64,000 nt of DNA from Methylocystis sp. ATCC 49242 (GCF_000188155.2 NZ_KE124774.1:3366356-3430355); one strand, 5' to 3'. Counted from the stretch's first letter, positions 33,600 through 42,711 are shown. The notes: generated from the sequence alone by a model not told the origin. A program made the numbers and translations.

Positions 33600-35084
33600 T
33601 CATGCCGCCCACCCCAGCGAGCGCTCCACCGCCTTCTCCCATGATGCGACGAGGCGCGCGCGCTGCTGTTGCGTCATTGTCGGCGCGAAGCGGCGCTCCG
33701 CGCTCCAATGCGCGGCGATATCGTCGACGCTCCTGAAAACGCCCACCGCAAGGCCGGCGGCGTAAGCGGCGCCAAGCGACGTTGTTTCCAGATGGCGCGG
33801 CCGCACGACGGGCGCGTCGAGAATGTCGGCCTGAAATTGCATGAGCAGATCATTGGCGGCCATGCCGCCGTCGACTTTGAGCTCGGATATTGCAACGCCC
33901 GAATCCGCAACCATCGCGGCGAGCACTTCGCGGGTCTGGAAGGCCGCGGCCTCCAGAGCGGCGCGGGCGATATGGCCCTTGTTGGAGAAGCGCGTGAGCC
34001 CCGCGATGATTCCGCGCGCGTCCTCGCGCCAGCGCGGCGCATAGAGCCCGGAGAAGGCCGGCACGAAATAGACGTCGCCATTGTCCTCGACGCTTTTCGC
34101 CAAAGCTTCGACCTCGGCGCTGCTGTCGATGATGCCGAGATTGTCGCGCAGCCATTGCACCAGCGCCCCGGCGATGGCGATGGAGCCTTCGAGCGCATAG
34201 GCCGGTTTTTCATTTCCCAGTTTATAGGCGAGCGTGGTGACCAGCCCTTTTGTCGAGACATGAGGCGTCTCGCCGGTGTTCATCAGCAGGAAGCAGCCGG
34301 TCCCGTATGTATTCTTCGCCTCGCCAGGCCCGAGGCAGGCCTGACCCAGAAGCGCGGCGTGCTGGTCGCCGAGAGCGCCGGCGAGTGGAACCCCCGAGAG
34401 CGCGCCGACGCAGTCGCCGTAGATTTCACTGGACGACCGGATGTCCGGCAGGCAGGCGCGCGGAATATCGAAGAGGCGCAGCAGCTCGTCGTCCCATTGC
34501 AGCTTGCGCAGGTCCATGAGTTGCGTGCGCGAGGCGTTGGTGGCGTCGGTCGCATGGCGGCCGCCGGTCAGGTTCCAGATCGTCCAGCAGTCCATCGTGC
34601 CGAAGAGCGCCTCGCCCCGCGCCGCTTTCTCGCGCGCGCCGGGGATCGTGTCGAGGAGCCAGCTCAGCTTGAGCGCAGAGAAATAGGTCGCAAGCGGCAG
34701 GCCGGTTTTCGCGCGCACGAGGTCGGCGACGCCTTGCGCATTGAAACGCTCGACGAGCGGCTGCGTGCGCGTGTCCATCCACACGAGCGCATTGTGCAGG
34801 GGCGCGCCTGTTGCGCGGTCCCACAACAGGCTTGTTTCACGCTGGTTCGTGACGCCGACGGCGGCAAGATCGCGTGGCCCGAGCCCCGCCGTCGCCAAAG
34901 CGCCCTCGATCACCGCCTGCGTGTTGCGCCAGATCTCCGCGGCGTCATGCTCCACCCAGCCGGGGCGGGGACAGATCTGCGCATGTTCGCGCTGGTCGAA
35001 GGCGCGGACGTCGCCGCTCTCGTCGACGATGACGAAACGGGTGCTCGTCGTTCCCTGGTCGATTGCGCCGATGAATCGGGACAT
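33600..35084 (-). CDS. glpK: Glycerol kinase
   Basis: A 494-residue FGGY-family kinase: [20 protein letters not shown] at the N-terminus, [16 protein letters not shown], the [12 protein letters not shown] nucleotide/phosphate loop and [20 protein letters not shown] near the C-terminus. It phosphorylates glycerol to glycerol-3-phosphate with ATP. The gene stands alone, without glpF or glpD, so its substrate supply depends on genes elsewhere. Confidence 0.95.
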   Translation of the reverse strand: MSRFIGAIDQGTTSTRFVIVDESGDVRAFDQREHAQICPRPGWVEHDAAEIWRNTQAVIEGALATAGLGPRDLAAVGVTNQRETSLLWDRATGAPLHNALVWMDTRTQPLVERFNAQGVADLVRAKTGLPLATYFSALKLSWLLDTIPGAREKAARGEALFGTMDCWTIWNLTGGRHATDATNASRTQLMDLRKLQWDDELLRLFDIPRACLPDIRSSSEIYGDCVGALSGVPLAGALGDQHAALLGQACLGPGEAKNTYGTGCFLLMNTGETPHVSTKGLVTTLAYKLGNEKPAYALEGSIAIAGALVQWLRDNLGIIDSSAEVEALAKSVEDNGDVYFVPAFSGLYAPRWREDARGIIAGLTRFSNKGHIARAALEAAAFQTREVLAAMVADSGVAISELKVDGGMAANDLLMQFQADILDAPVVRPRHLETTSLGAAYAAGLAVGVFRSVDDIAAHWSAERRFAPTMTQQQRARLVASWEKAVERSLGWAA

Positions 35085-35208
35085 GTCGCGTCTCCTGGAG
35101 AAGGCCCAATTCCGGCCATGCGATGAACAGGCGTTTCAGTATCCATTCAGCCCGGGGGCTTCAGCCTGATTCTCATTGAACAACAGGTCTGTGAAAGGAG
35201 AATGAGCG

Positions 35209-35442
35209 ATGAAATCCGACACCGTCAAAGCAGCGCTCGCCACGCTCGTCGTCATTGGCTTCTCCGGCGTCGAAAAGACGCGCTGGGTGTGCGGGCCCTA
35301 CCGCTGCTGGCGGCGCCCAAATCATTTTTACTATGGCGGCGGGCCGGCGAATTACGGCTGGAGCGGCTATGGGTGGGGCGGCGGTTACGGCGGCTGGGGC
35401 GGTTACGGCTATGGCTGGCGCCCGCGCCCCTATTGGTGGTGA
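35209..35442 (+). CDS. Small glycine/tyrosine-rich protein
   Basis: A 77-residue protein whose last 35 residues are GGGPANYGWSGYGWGGGYGG-type repeats of Gly, Tyr and Trp, ending RPRPYWW. The first 25 residues are only weakly hydrophobic (KAALATLVVIGFSG), a possible short export signal. Two cysteines lie in CGPYRCW. Similar small GCGxGxxRGPYGGCRPN-type proteins are common in Rhizobiales with unknown roles. A GGAG ribosome site and a strong terminator frame it. Confidence 0.6.
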   Translation: MKSDTVKAALATLVVIGFSGVEKTRWVCGPYRCWRRPNHFYYGGGPANYGWSGYGWGGGYGGWGGYGYGWRPRPYWW

Positions 35443-35453
35443 CGATGATGTTT

Positions 35454-35484
35454 GCCGCGGCGCTAGGCGCGCTGCGGCTTTTTT
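35454..35484 (+). terminator. Intrinsic terminator
   Basis: A 10-bp stem (GCCGCGGCGC / GCGCTGCGGC, one G-T pair) with a five-base loop is followed directly by six Ts. It closes the glycine-rich small gene. Confidence 0.85.
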
Positions 35485-35569
35485 GATCGGGGAGATTGCA
35501 AGTCCCTGACATCGACCAAACTTACAAAAGTAGGCACGCCCCTTGCGATGACAGCATGGGCGGCCGGTC

Positions 35570-35591
35570 CATTGTCAGGAAGCCGACAATG
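35570..35591. repeat. Short inverted repeat in the bfd leader region
   Basis: CATTGTC and GACAATG form a perfect 7-bp inverted repeat with an 8-base spacer, about 80 bases before bfd. A second near-repeat, AGTTGTAACCT/AGTTTGCAACCT, lies at 35614-35652. They could be regulator sites for iron-dependent control, but neither matches a Fur or Irr box that I can name. Confidence 0.3.
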
Positions 35592-35671
35592 CCGGTTGCG
35601 AAAATGGGGGAAAAGTTGTAACCTACTGATGTAAAAGGTAGTTTGCAACCTTTCCAAACTAGGCGAAGGTG

Positions 35672-35908
35672 ATGATCGTCTGTTCCTGCAACGTCCTGTC
35701 CGACCGCGACGTCCGAGATTCCCTTGGCGGGAGGGGCGACCGCCCGACCGTCGGGGCTGTCTTCCGGCACATGGGTTGCGAGGCGAAATGCGGGCGTTGC
35801 GTGCGCAGCATCGTCGCCATCGTCGACCAGCATGCCGCATCGAGACTGGACGAATGCGCGGGAAGCGGCGATTGTGACAGCTGCCGCGCCGACGATCTCG
35901 CGGCGTAA
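35672..35908 (+). CDS. bfd: Bfd, bacterioferritin-associated ferredoxin
   Basis: A small [2Fe-2S] protein with MIVCSCNVLSDRDVRD at the start and GCEAKCGRCVRSIVAI later, giving the C-x-C...C-x2-C ligand set of Bfd. It carries electrons to bacterioferritin to release stored iron as Fe(II). It lies just upstream of bfr, the standard pairing. An extra cysteine group at the C-terminus (CAGSGDCDSC) is longer than in enterobacterial Bfd. Confidence 0.85.
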   Translation: MIVCSCNVLSDRDVRDSLGGRGDRPTVGAVFRHMGCEAKCGRCVRSIVAIVDQHAASRLDECAGSGDCDSCRADDLAA

Positions 35909-35940
35909 GGTCGGCACACGGTCATGGAAAGGATTTGCAC

Positions 35941-36420
35941 ATGCGCGGTGACGCAAAGGTCATCGAATATCTCAATCGCGGGTTGCGCGCCGAGCTGACG
36001 GCGGTCAACCAGTATTGGCTGCATTATCGCATTTTCGACAATTGGGGCTTTCTCGAACTCGCCAAGAAATGGCGCGAGGAGTCCATCGAGGAGATGCGCC
36101 ATGCGGACCACTTCGCAAAACGCATCCTGTTCCTCGAAGGTTTCCCCAATATGCAAGTGCTCGATCCGCTGCGCATCGGCCAGACGGTCGAGGAGATCAT
36201 CAAATGCGATCTCGCGACGGAGCTGGACGCCCGCGCCATGTATATCGAAGCCGCGGCCTACTGCCTCTCGATCAACGACCGCGTGTCGGAGGAGCTGTTC
36301 AAGGACATCATCAAGAGCGAGGAGGGCCACATCGACTTCCTCGAGACGCAGCTCGAGCTGATCAAGCAGCTCGGTGTGCAGCTCTATTCGCAGAAGCACG
36401 TCGGCGGGCTGGACTCCTGA
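35941..36420 (+). CDS. bfr: Bacterioferritin
   Basis: A 159-residue four-helix ferritin. The diiron ligands appear in LRAELTAVNQYWLHYR, EESIEEMRHADHF and KSEEGHIDFLETQ, and the haem-ligating methionine in EEMRHAD, which marks it as a bacterioferritin rather than a ferritin. It assembles to a 24-mer store of iron. ATG 35941 is preferred to an upstream TTG. It shares an operon with bfd. Confidence 0.95.
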   Translation: MRGDAKVIEYLNRGLRAELTAVNQYWLHYRIFDNWGFLELAKKWREESIEEMRHADHFAKRILFLEGFPNMQVLDPLRIGQTVEEIIKCDLATELDARAMYIEAAAYCLSINDRVSEELFKDIIKSEEGHIDFLETQLELIKQLGVQLYSQKHVGGLDS

Positions 36421-36444
36421 CGGATCGTTCCGCGGCCTGAAGCG

Positions 36445-37698
36445 TCAGGCGGTGGGATCTCTTTCATTCACGAGAGCAGGGCGGGCGACCGGCGTCGTTC
36501 GCCTTTCGTCTTTTATGACGCCATTGCGCACCGCCGCCGCGACAGGAAGGGACAGCAACAGTCCCGCGCCCGCCATCGCGGCCATGGCAAGATAACCCTG
36601 CACGCCGAAAGCGGCGTTCAACGGCCCGGAGAAATAGAGAGAGGCGCTCAGCGTCACGCCATTGGCGGCCGCGAGCCAGCCATGCACCCGCGCCGTATAG
36701 GCCTTGCCGCCCAGCTCCGCGATCAGATAGGCGGGCCCGAGCGTCAGCGCCGCGCCCGAGAATGGCTGCATCAGCAGCGCCGCGATGATCCCGGCCGGGC
36801 CAGGGTCGCTCGCGAGCAGCGCCCAGCGCAGCACTGCGCCGGCGGCCCCCGCCGCCATCAGCGGCGCCGCGTGCCTTTCGCCGCCGAACCAGCGGGTGGC
36901 CGAAAGAAAGAACGCCACTTCGGAGAAGGCGGCGGCGCTCCAGGCGATGGAGATGAAAGTGGCGTCGAACCCTTTCGCCGCCCATTGCAGCGAACCGAAG
37001 ACGGTGATGAATCCGTGACTGCCGTGGACCAGCGCGGCGCAGGCGATGATCAGGGCGAGGAGCCCGGGACGACGCAGCGGCGTCGGGTCGTCGATGGGCC
37101 GGGCGGGCTCTCGCGGCCGGCCAGCCTCGAAGCCCCGCAGCAGGAAAAAGCTCGTGACGAGCGAAAAGACCGAGATCGCCGCCATGATCAGGATCAGCGC
37201 GTCGTCGGGCATGGCGCGTGCGACGGGCCCGGCCCCGAGCATGAAGACCAGCACGGCGCCAGCCGCCCATGCGCGCACCCGCGCGAGCCGCAGGGCCGGC
37301 AAACCCGCCTCGCGTCGCCGCCGCGCTTCGTCGAGCACGAGGCCGTCATTGAGCGGTCCGATCGGCCCCTGCACGAAGCACAAAGCCGTGTGGCCGGCGA
37401 AAAGGGCGAGGAAGCCATAGGCGAAATCCATGGCGATGAAGATCAGCGCGACGCCAAGGAGATGCAGAAGGATCAGCCGCCCATAATCGCCGCGGCGATC
37501 GCCGAAATGGGTTCCCGCGAGATTGGACACGATGCGCGCGGCCGGCGCGGCGGCGAGCAGCGTCGCGATTTCCCCGCCGCCGAGGCCGCGCGCCCCGAAC
37601 CAGATCGGAAAAAATGCGACCTGCACCCCGCCGATCGCCGAAATGGCGGCGGCGAGCATCGACAGCCGCCGCTCGGCGTCATCCTTGACCTTGGCCAT
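36445..37698 (-). CDS. MFS transporter (HcaT/LacY-like MFS_1 type)
   Basis: A 417-residue membrane protein with twelve predicted segments. It lacks a cytoplasmic signal region and begins LSMLAAAISAIGGVQVAFFPIWFGARGLGG, as in the 3-phenylpropionate transporter-like group, with the loop GTHFGDRRGDYGR between helices 2 and 3. It starts five bases after the regulator gene stop, so a regulator-transporter operon is clear. Substrate unknown. Confidence 0.8.
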   Translation of the reverse strand: MAKVKDDAERRLSMLAAAISAIGGVQVAFFPIWFGARGLGGGEIATLLAAAPAARIVSNLAGTHFGDRRGDYGRLILLHLLGVALIFIAMDFAYGFLALFAGHTALCFVQGPIGPLNDGLVLDEARRRREAGLPALRLARVRAWAAGAVLVFMLGAGPVARAMPDDALILIMAAISVFSLVTSFFLLRGFEAGRPREPARPIDDPTPLRRPGLLALIIACAALVHGSHGFITVFGSLQWAAKGFDATFISIAWSAAAFSEVAFFLSATRWFGGERHAAPLMAAGAAGAVLRWALLASDPGPAGIIAALLMQPFSGAALTLGPAYLIAELGGKAYTARVHGWLAAANGVTLSASLYFSGPLNAAFGVQGYLAMAAMAGAGLLLSLPVAAAVRNGVIKDERRTTPVARPALVNERDPTA

Positions 37699-37703
37699 TA
37701 AGC

Positions 37704-38321
37704 CTATTCCATCACGGCGGCCTTAAGAATGCACACCATCATGGCCTGCGCGGGCGTCGCGCCGAGATTTCTGATCACATGGGGCCGGTCGCAGCGGTAG
37801 CGCAGCGTCTCGCCCGCCTTCACGGTTTCCTTAACGCCTGCGACCTCGACCTCGAGTTCGCCTTCGCGCACGGAGAGGCTCTCGACCGAGCCGCGCTGAT
37901 GGGCGTCCGACTCGAGCACGCCGCCGGGATCGGCCGAGAATTCGTAGCATTGCAGCCATTCGACCGTCTTGATCCAGCCTATGATAGCGAGCCGGCACTT
38001 TCCGTCGTCCGACAGCAGGATCGGCGTGTCGGCCTTTGTGACCTTTTCCAGAAAGGGCTCGTCCTCGGTCGTCTGCAACACGCGCTCGATCGAGACGTCG
38101 AGGGCCTGCGCCAGGCGCCAGATGGTCGCGAGCGTCGGATTGGTCTCGTTGCGCTCGATCTGGCTGATGATCGATTTGGCGACCCCAGACTGCTGCGAGA
38201 GCTCTGAAAGCGAGAGATTATAGGCCTTGCGCAGCCGCTGAACGGTCGCGCCGAGCTGGCCGGAAAGCGCCAGAGCTCCGGCCTCGAGGATTTTCTGCTT
38301 GTCGCGACCTTCGACGCCCAT
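37704..38321 (-). CDS. XRE-cupin transcriptional regulator
   Basis: An N-terminal helix-turn-helix (VQRLRKAYNLSLSELSQQSGVAKSIISQIERNETNPTLATIWRLAQAL) is joined to a C-terminal cupin (GSVESLSVREGELEVEVAGVKETVKAGETLRYRCDRPHVIRN), 205 residues in all. Regulators of this type sense small metabolites such as amino acids or polyamines. It heads an operon with the MFS transporter, and a perfect palindrome lies 66 bases upstream. Confidence 0.88.
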   Translation of the reverse strand: MGVEGRDKQKILEAGALALSGQLGATVQRLRKAYNLSLSELSQQSGVAKSIISQIERNETNPTLATIWRLAQALDVSIERVLQTTEDEPFLEKVTKADTPILLSDDGKCRLAIIGWIKTVEWLQCYEFSADPGGVLESDAHQRGSVESLSVREGELEVEVAGVKETVKAGETLRYRCDRPHVIRNLGATPAQAMMVCILKAAVME

Positions 38322-38386
38322 GGCCTTCGGCGCCCTTGCGGCGCCCGCTCCTTCGATTCGAAACCGGACGGCACACTAGCCGATTT

Positions 38387-38404
38387 CGTTCGAAATATCG
38401 AACG
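38387..38404. promoter_or_regulatory. Palindromic operator candidate for the XRE-cupin regulator
   Basis: CGTTCGA-AATA-TCGAACG is a perfect 7-4-7 palindrome in the short space between the divergent regulator and phosphoesterase genes. Autoregulation is inferred from its place. Confidence 0.5.
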
Positions 38405-38490
38405 CAACCGCGGACGGCGATCCGGCCCCGCTGTCATCGGACTGTGACGTGAATCTGGTGAATGTCCTTAAGCGGCGAAGGCGGGAGGCG

Positions 38491-39360
38491 ATGACGCTCA
38501 TGCCCGAAACGAACTCAACGGAATTCATGACGGACGATATGACGGATATTGCCGCCAGGCGGTATCGCACGATTTTCCTTTCCGACCTGCATCTGGGAGC
38601 GCGCGGCGCGCAGGCCCACCTTCTCCTGGATTTCCTCAAGCACAATGACGCCGATCAGATCTATCTCGTCGGCGACATCGTGGACGGCTGGAAACTGAAG
38701 AACGGCTGGTACTGGCCGCAGGCGCACAATGACGTGGTGCAGAAGCTGCTGCGCAAGGCGCGCAAGGGCGTCCGCGTGATCTACGTGCCCGGCAACCACG
38801 ACGAATTCGCCCGCGACTATGCGGGTTTGACTTTCGGCGGCGTCGAGGTGATCGAGGAAGCGGTCCACGAAACCGCCGACGGGAAGAAAATGCTCGTCAT
38901 CCATGGCGACCAGTTCGACATCGTCGTGCGCAACGCCCGCTGGCTCGCCTTCCTCGGCGACTGGGCCTATGACCTCGCCATCGTCGCCAACACCTGGCTC
39001 AACCGCGCGCGCCGCCTGTTCGGCGTCGGCTACTGGTCGCTCTCCGCCTGGGCCAAGATGAAAGTGAAGAACGCGGTCAATTTCATCGGCGACTTCGAGA
39101 AGACATTGGCCGCCGAGGCCGGGCGCCGCGGAGTTGACGGCGTGATCTGCGGCCATATCCACCATGCGACGATCAAGACGATCGAGGGCGTGCTTTATCT
39201 CAACACCGGCGATTTCGTGGAAAGCTGCACGGCGATCGTCGAACATGACGGCGGCGGCTTCGAAATCATTCATTGGCGGACCACGGCCGCGGAGCGCGAG
39301 GCTGCGCTCGCGGCGAGGAGAGTGAAGGCGTTGCCGCCGCCTCGGGCGGCGGCGGCCTGA
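38491..39360 (+). CDS. Metallophosphoesterase, UDP-2,3-diacylglucosamine diphosphatase-like
   Basis: The calcineurin-type motifs are complete: TIFLSDLHLGARG, VGDIVDGW, PGNHDEF, VIHGDQFD and CGHIHHATI. The protein resembles LpxH-like phosphoesterases found with a glycosyltransferase gene in Alphaproteobacteria. Whether it acts in lipid A synthesis or on another envelope lipid is open. I chose ATG 38491 behind GGGAGG; a GTG at 38449 is possible. The stop overlaps the next start (TGATG). Confidence 0.75.
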   Translation: MTLMPETNSTEFMTDDMTDIAARRYRTIFLSDLHLGARGAQAHLLLDFLKHNDADQIYLVGDIVDGWKLKNGWYWPQAHNDVVQKLLRKARKGVRVIYVPGNHDEFARDYAGLTFGGVEVIEEAVHETADGKKMLVIHGDQFDIVVRNARWLAFLGDWAYDLAIVANTWLNRARRLFGVGYWSLSAWAKMKVKNAVNFIGDFEKTLAAEAGRRGVDGVICGHIHHATIKTIEGVLYLNTGDFVESCTAIVEHDGGGFEIIHWRTTAAEREAALAARRVKALPPPRAAAA

Positions 39361-40448
39361 TGCGCATTCTCGTCGCGACGGACGCCTGGCGCCCGCAGGT
39401 CAATGGCGTCGTGCGCTCGCTGGAGTCGCTGTCCCAATCGGCGCGGGCGCTCGGCGCGGAGATCGACTTTCTGACGCCGCGCGACTTCATGGCTTTTCCG
39501 ATGCCCAGCTATCCGGAGATTTCGCTGGCGCTGGCGACGCCCCGCGCCGTGCGGCGACGGCTGGCGAGCGGTTACGATCATGTGCATATCGCCACGGAAG
39601 GGCCGATCGGGCTCGCGACGCGCGCCGTCTGCCTGCGCGACGGAAGGTGCTTTACGACGAGCTTCCACACGCGCTTCCCCGAATACATCCACGCCCGTTC
39701 CAGACTTCCGGTCGGCCTGTCCTACGCCGCCTTGCGCCGCTTCCACAACGCCGGCGCGGGGGTGATGGTGTCCACGCCGAGCCTCGCCCGCGAACTCGAC
39801 GGACGGGGCTTCCGCCGCCTGCTGCGCTGGTCGCGCGGCGTAGACCATGGGGTGTTCTCTCCCCGCGCGGCGACGGCCCTCGATTTTCCGCGGCCGATCT
39901 TCCTCTACGCCGGCCGCCTCGCGGTGGAGAAAAACATCGAGGCGTTTCTCGCGCTCGATCTGCCCGGAACGAAGCTCGTCGCCGGCGACGGCCCGGCCCG
40001 GGCTTCGCTCGAAGCGCGCTTCCCCGACGGGCATTTTCTGGGCCTGAAGAACAGCCGTGAACTCGCGGCGCTTTACGCGTCATCCGACGTCTTCGTCTTC
40101 CCCAGCCGCACCGATACTTTTGGCATGGTGCTGCTCGAGGCGATGGCCTGCGGCCTGCCGGTGGCCGCCTATCCCGTGATGGGGCCGCTCGACGTCGTCG
40201 GCGCGAGCGGCGCCGGCGCGCTGGACGAGGATTTGCGCGCGGCGGCGCTCGCGGCGCGCGACATTCCACGCGCCGCTGCGCGCGCCCATGCGCTGAGCTT
40301 CACCTGGGAGAATTGCGCGCGTCAGTTTCTCGACAATATCGCCTATGCGCGCGGCGCCGCCTCCCTCGGGGGAGTCGGCGTCGAGGCACTGCGCAATTCA
40401 GGCGAAGAGCGACATCCGGTCGACAAGCGGCAGCCGATCCAGCCATAA
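39360..40448 (+). CDS. GT4 glycosyltransferase
   Basis: A GT-B fold enzyme of family GT4: MRILVATDAWRPQVNGVVRSLES at the start, acceptor-side FHTRFPEYIHA, and in the donor half FLYAGRLAVEKNIEAFL, VAGDGPARASLEARFP and the SRTDTFGMVLLEAMACGLPV signature. Close relatives transfer mannose or glucose to membrane lipids (MgtA/DGDG-like). Coupled to the phosphoesterase by overlapping stop and start codons. Its C-terminus overlaps the next gene on the opposite strand by 51 bases. Confidence 0.82.
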   Translation: MRILVATDAWRPQVNGVVRSLESLSQSARALGAEIDFLTPRDFMAFPMPSYPEISLALATPRAVRRRLASGYDHVHIATEGPIGLATRAVCLRDGRCFTTSFHTRFPEYIHARSRLPVGLSYAALRRFHNAGAGVMVSTPSLARELDGRGFRRLLRWSRGVDHGVFSPRAATALDFPRPIFLYAGRLAVEKNIEAFLALDLPGTKLVAGDGPARASLEARFPDGHFLGLKNSRELAALYASSDVFVFPSRTDTFGMVLLEAMACGLPVAAYPVMGPLDVVGASGAGALDEDLRAAALAARDIPRAAARAHALSFTWENCARQFLDNIAYARGAASLGGVGVEALRNSGEERHPVDKRQPIQP

Positions 40449-40967
40449 CAGCGCCTCGAGACGCGGATCGACCGGCGCGGGTTCTGGCGCCGCCTCGGGC
40501 TCCGGCCTCGCATCCATCGCCATGATCGGCTCCGGCGCCGAGGCGAGCGGCTCCGGCTGCGCCGCGGGCGCGGCGATCGGGGCGACGGCGATTTCAGGCG
40601 CAGCGCTCCCGGGCTCTTGTGCCGCCGCGCGTTTCCGCGCCGCGCCGCCAGCCCCATTGAACTCCCGCGCCAGCGCGTCGATCTTGCCGCAGACGAAATC
40701 CTCGACGCCGCGTTCGCGAAGCGACCAGGAGAGTTCGCTCAGGCGTTCGGCGATGCTGAACGCCTCCGCCGGCGCCAGCGCGTTCTGCGCCTCGAGCCGC
40801 GCCTCCAGCCGTTCGATCGCCGCCAGCATGCGCGCGCTCTCGGCGTCGCGCACGCGTCGCGCATATTCGGCCAGAAACCAGCGGCCGCGCGCCGTCTCCA
40901 TGACGGCGGCCTCGATTTCTTCATAGTCCTCCGGCTGGAGGCCGGACGGCGGAGCCGCTATGGTCAT
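40398..40967 (-). CDS. Conserved alphaproteobacterial hypothetical protein
   Basis: A 189-residue protein. The N-terminal half carries a pattern I have seen in Rhizobiales proteins of unknown function, YEEIEAAVMETARGRWFLAEYARR, followed by a helical coiled-coil-like stretch (MLAAIERLEARLEAQNALAPAEAF) and a proline/alanine-rich linker, then a short conserved tail (LEALLWLDRLPLVDRMSLFA). Function unknown. Confidence 0.65.
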   Translation of the reverse strand: MTIAAPPSGLQPEDYEEIEAAVMETARGRWFLAEYARRVRDAESARMLAAIERLEARLEAQNALAPAEAFSIAERLSELSWSLRERGVEDFVCGKIDALAREFNGAGGAARKRAAAQEPGSAAPEIAVAPIAAPAAQPEPLASAPEPIMAMDARPEPEAAPEPAPVDPRLEALLWLDRLPLVDRMSLFA

Positions 40968-41064
40968 CAGGGAAAGCCGACCTGCTGTTCTGGGCGCGAA
41001 TCAACGTCTTCGCAGCATCGCCGGGCTGACGTTTTATGCAAGCGCCCTGCGCGCCGAGGATTGA

Positions 41065-41847
41065 ATGAGCCTTACCAGCGAGGAGATCGAACGCTACGCC
41101 CGACATCTGGTGCTGCGCGAGGTCGGCGGTCCCGGCCAGCAGAAACTGAAGCGCGCCCGCGCGCTCGTCGTCGGCGCCGGCGGGTTGGGGGCGCCGCTGC
41201 TGCAATATCTCGCCGCCGCCGGGGTGGGGACCATCGGGATCGTCGACGACGACGTCGTCTCACTCTCCAATCTGCAGCGGCAGGTGATTCATGCGACCGA
41301 CGCCGTCGGGCGGCCCAAGGTCGAGAGCGCGCAGGAGGCCATCGCGCGCCTCAATCCGCATGTCGCGGTCGAGAAACATGCGCTGCGGCTGAACGACGAC
41401 AACGCCCGCGGGCTCATTGCGCAATATGACATCGTCGCCGACGGCTCCGACAATTTCGCCACGCGATATCTGGTCTCGGACGCCTGCTTTCATGAAAAAA
41501 AGCCGCTGGTGACGGCGGCGGTGGGGGGCTTCGACGCCTCGCTCACCACGCTGCGGCCATTCGAGACGGCCCCCGACGGTCGGCCGAACCCGACCTATCG
41601 CTGCCTGTTTCCCGAGCCGCCGCCGCCGGGAACCGTCCCGAGCTGCGAGGAGGCGGGAATTCTCGGCGCGCTGACCGGGGTCGTCGGGGCCATGATGGCG
41701 CTCGAAGTCGTGCGCGAGATCGTCGGCTTCGGCGAGGGCCTCGTCGGCCGCCTCCTGCTGATCGACACGCGGGCAATGCGTTTCGAGACGCTGCGCTACG
41801 CCTACGACCCCGACAATCCGCTCTCGGGCGTCACTTCGCAGCGATGA
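41065..41847 (+). CDS. MoeB/ThiF-family sulfur-carrier adenylyltransferase
   Basis: An E1-like enzyme: RYARHLVLREVGGPGQQKL, nucleotide loop VVGAGGLGAPLLQYLAAAGVG, DDDVVSLSNLQRQ, and DGSDNFATRYLVSDACF. It would adenylate the C-terminal glycine of MoaD or ThiS in molybdopterin or thiamine synthesis. The zinc-binding cysteine pairs of classic MoeB are only partly visible (YRCLFPEPPPPGTVPSC). It overlaps ridA tail to tail. Confidence 0.85.
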   Translation: MSLTSEEIERYARHLVLREVGGPGQQKLKRARALVVGAGGLGAPLLQYLAAAGVGTIGIVDDDVVSLSNLQRQVIHATDAVGRPKVESAQEAIARLNPHVAVEKHALRLNDDNARGLIAQYDIVADGSDNFATRYLVSDACFHEKKPLVTAAVGGFDASLTTLRPFETAPDGRPNPTYRCLFPEPPPPGTVPSCEEAGILGALTGVVGAMMALEVVREIVGFGEGLVGRLLLIDTRAMRFETLRYAYDPDNPLSGVTSQR

Positions 41848-42184
41848 CGGCGATCTCGACCTTGTAGTCGGGCGTGACGAGCTTCGCCTCGACCGTCGCG
41901 CGGGCCGGCGGGTTCTGCTTGTCGACCCAGACGTCCCAGACGCTGTTCATCTCGGCGAAGGTCGAGATGTCGGAGAGATAGATGGTCGCCGAGAGGATTT
42001 TCGCCTTCTCGCTGCCGGCTTCGGCCAGCAACTCGTCGATCAGCGCGAGAATTTCGCGGGTCTGATCGGCGACGGAGCCGCCCTTGGTCTTTTCCGCCAC
42101 CTGGCCCGCCGTATAGACCGCGTTGCCGCGCACGACCGCCTTGCTCATGCGCGGACCCGCGCCGATTCGCCTGATATCGCTCAT
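41831..42184 (-). CDS. RidA-family deaminase
   Basis: A 117-residue YjgF/YER057c/UK114 protein with start MSDIRRIGAGPRMSKAVVRGNAVYTAGQVAEK, later ARATVEAKL and a C-terminal KVEIAVIAAK. The conserved arginine is in PPARATVEA. RidA proteins hydrolyse reactive enamine/imine intermediates. The Mu-like prophage ends only about 105 bases upstream of its start, so its promoter region may have been changed. Confidence 0.88.
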   Translation of the reverse strand: MSDIRRIGAGPRMSKAVVRGNAVYTAGQVAEKTKGGSVADQTREILALIDELLAEAGSEKAKILSATIYLSDISTFAEMNSVWDVWVDKQNPPARATVEAKLVTPDYKVEIAVIAAK

Positions 42185-42289
42185 ATCGCCTCCTGTTTCG
42201 GGCGCGGGTTTAGGCGATGCGCCCGCCGCCGGCAAGGGCGGGAGCCGGGGAGTCGCGGCCGGCGGCGGACAGGCAGGACGAAAAATGCC

Positions 42290-42335
42290 TGTAGCGCGAC
42301 AAAACAAATGGCAGTTCGCGACAAATCATTTGGCA
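42290..42335 (-). repeat. Mu-like prophage end with transposase-binding repeats
   Basis: The end reads TGTAGCGCGAC. Two 19-bp direct repeats, CGCGACAAAACAAATGGCA at 42295-42313 and CGCGACAAATCATTTGGCA at 42317-42335, match at 16 positions and are 22 bases apart, like the MuA-type sites at phage ends. The five host bases ATGCC (42285-42289) would be one copy of the expected target duplication. Confidence 0.75.
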
Positions 42336-42342
42336 TAGCCCC

Positions 42343-42630
42343 TCAGCCTTGGCCGTCTATGCCCTGAAGCCGCGCCCTGACTGCCTCTGGCAATCGGTCT
42401 TCGCAGGCCTTGCGGGCCTCCGCGCCGGTGAGGGAGACGCCGGTCCCGCTGTTGGCGGGCGCGCCATCCGGCCCGATCTGCACGAACCACGCCCATCGCC
42501 CGTCCTGCGGGCCTCCCTTCAGCCGGTAAAGCCGGGCGAGGGAGAGGCCGCCGTCCGAGAGGCTCCAGTCGTCCTCCATAACGTCGATTGAGCCGTCGAG
42601 CCGCTTGAATGCCGTTCTGCGCCACTTCAT
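42343..42630 (-). CDS. Hypothetical phage protein next to the prophage end
   Basis: A 95-residue protein starting MKWRRTAFKRLDGSIDVMEDDWSL, with a GWAWFVQIGPDG-like strand (GRWAWFVQIGPDG). It is the last gene before the prophage end, a place where Mu-like phages often keep accessory genes. No family recognised. Confidence 0.55.
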   Translation of the reverse strand: MKWRRTAFKRLDGSIDVMEDDWSLSDGGLSLARLYRLKGGPQDGRWAWFVQIGPDGAPANSGTGVSLTGAEARKACEDRLPEAVRARLQGIDGQG

Positions 42631-42711
42631 GCCGCCTCCGATTCGCCCCCGAGGATGAAGTTTTAGGGCGGCTGGAAGGGGCTTTGAAAGGCCGTTCAAT
42701 CGGGGCTGGGG

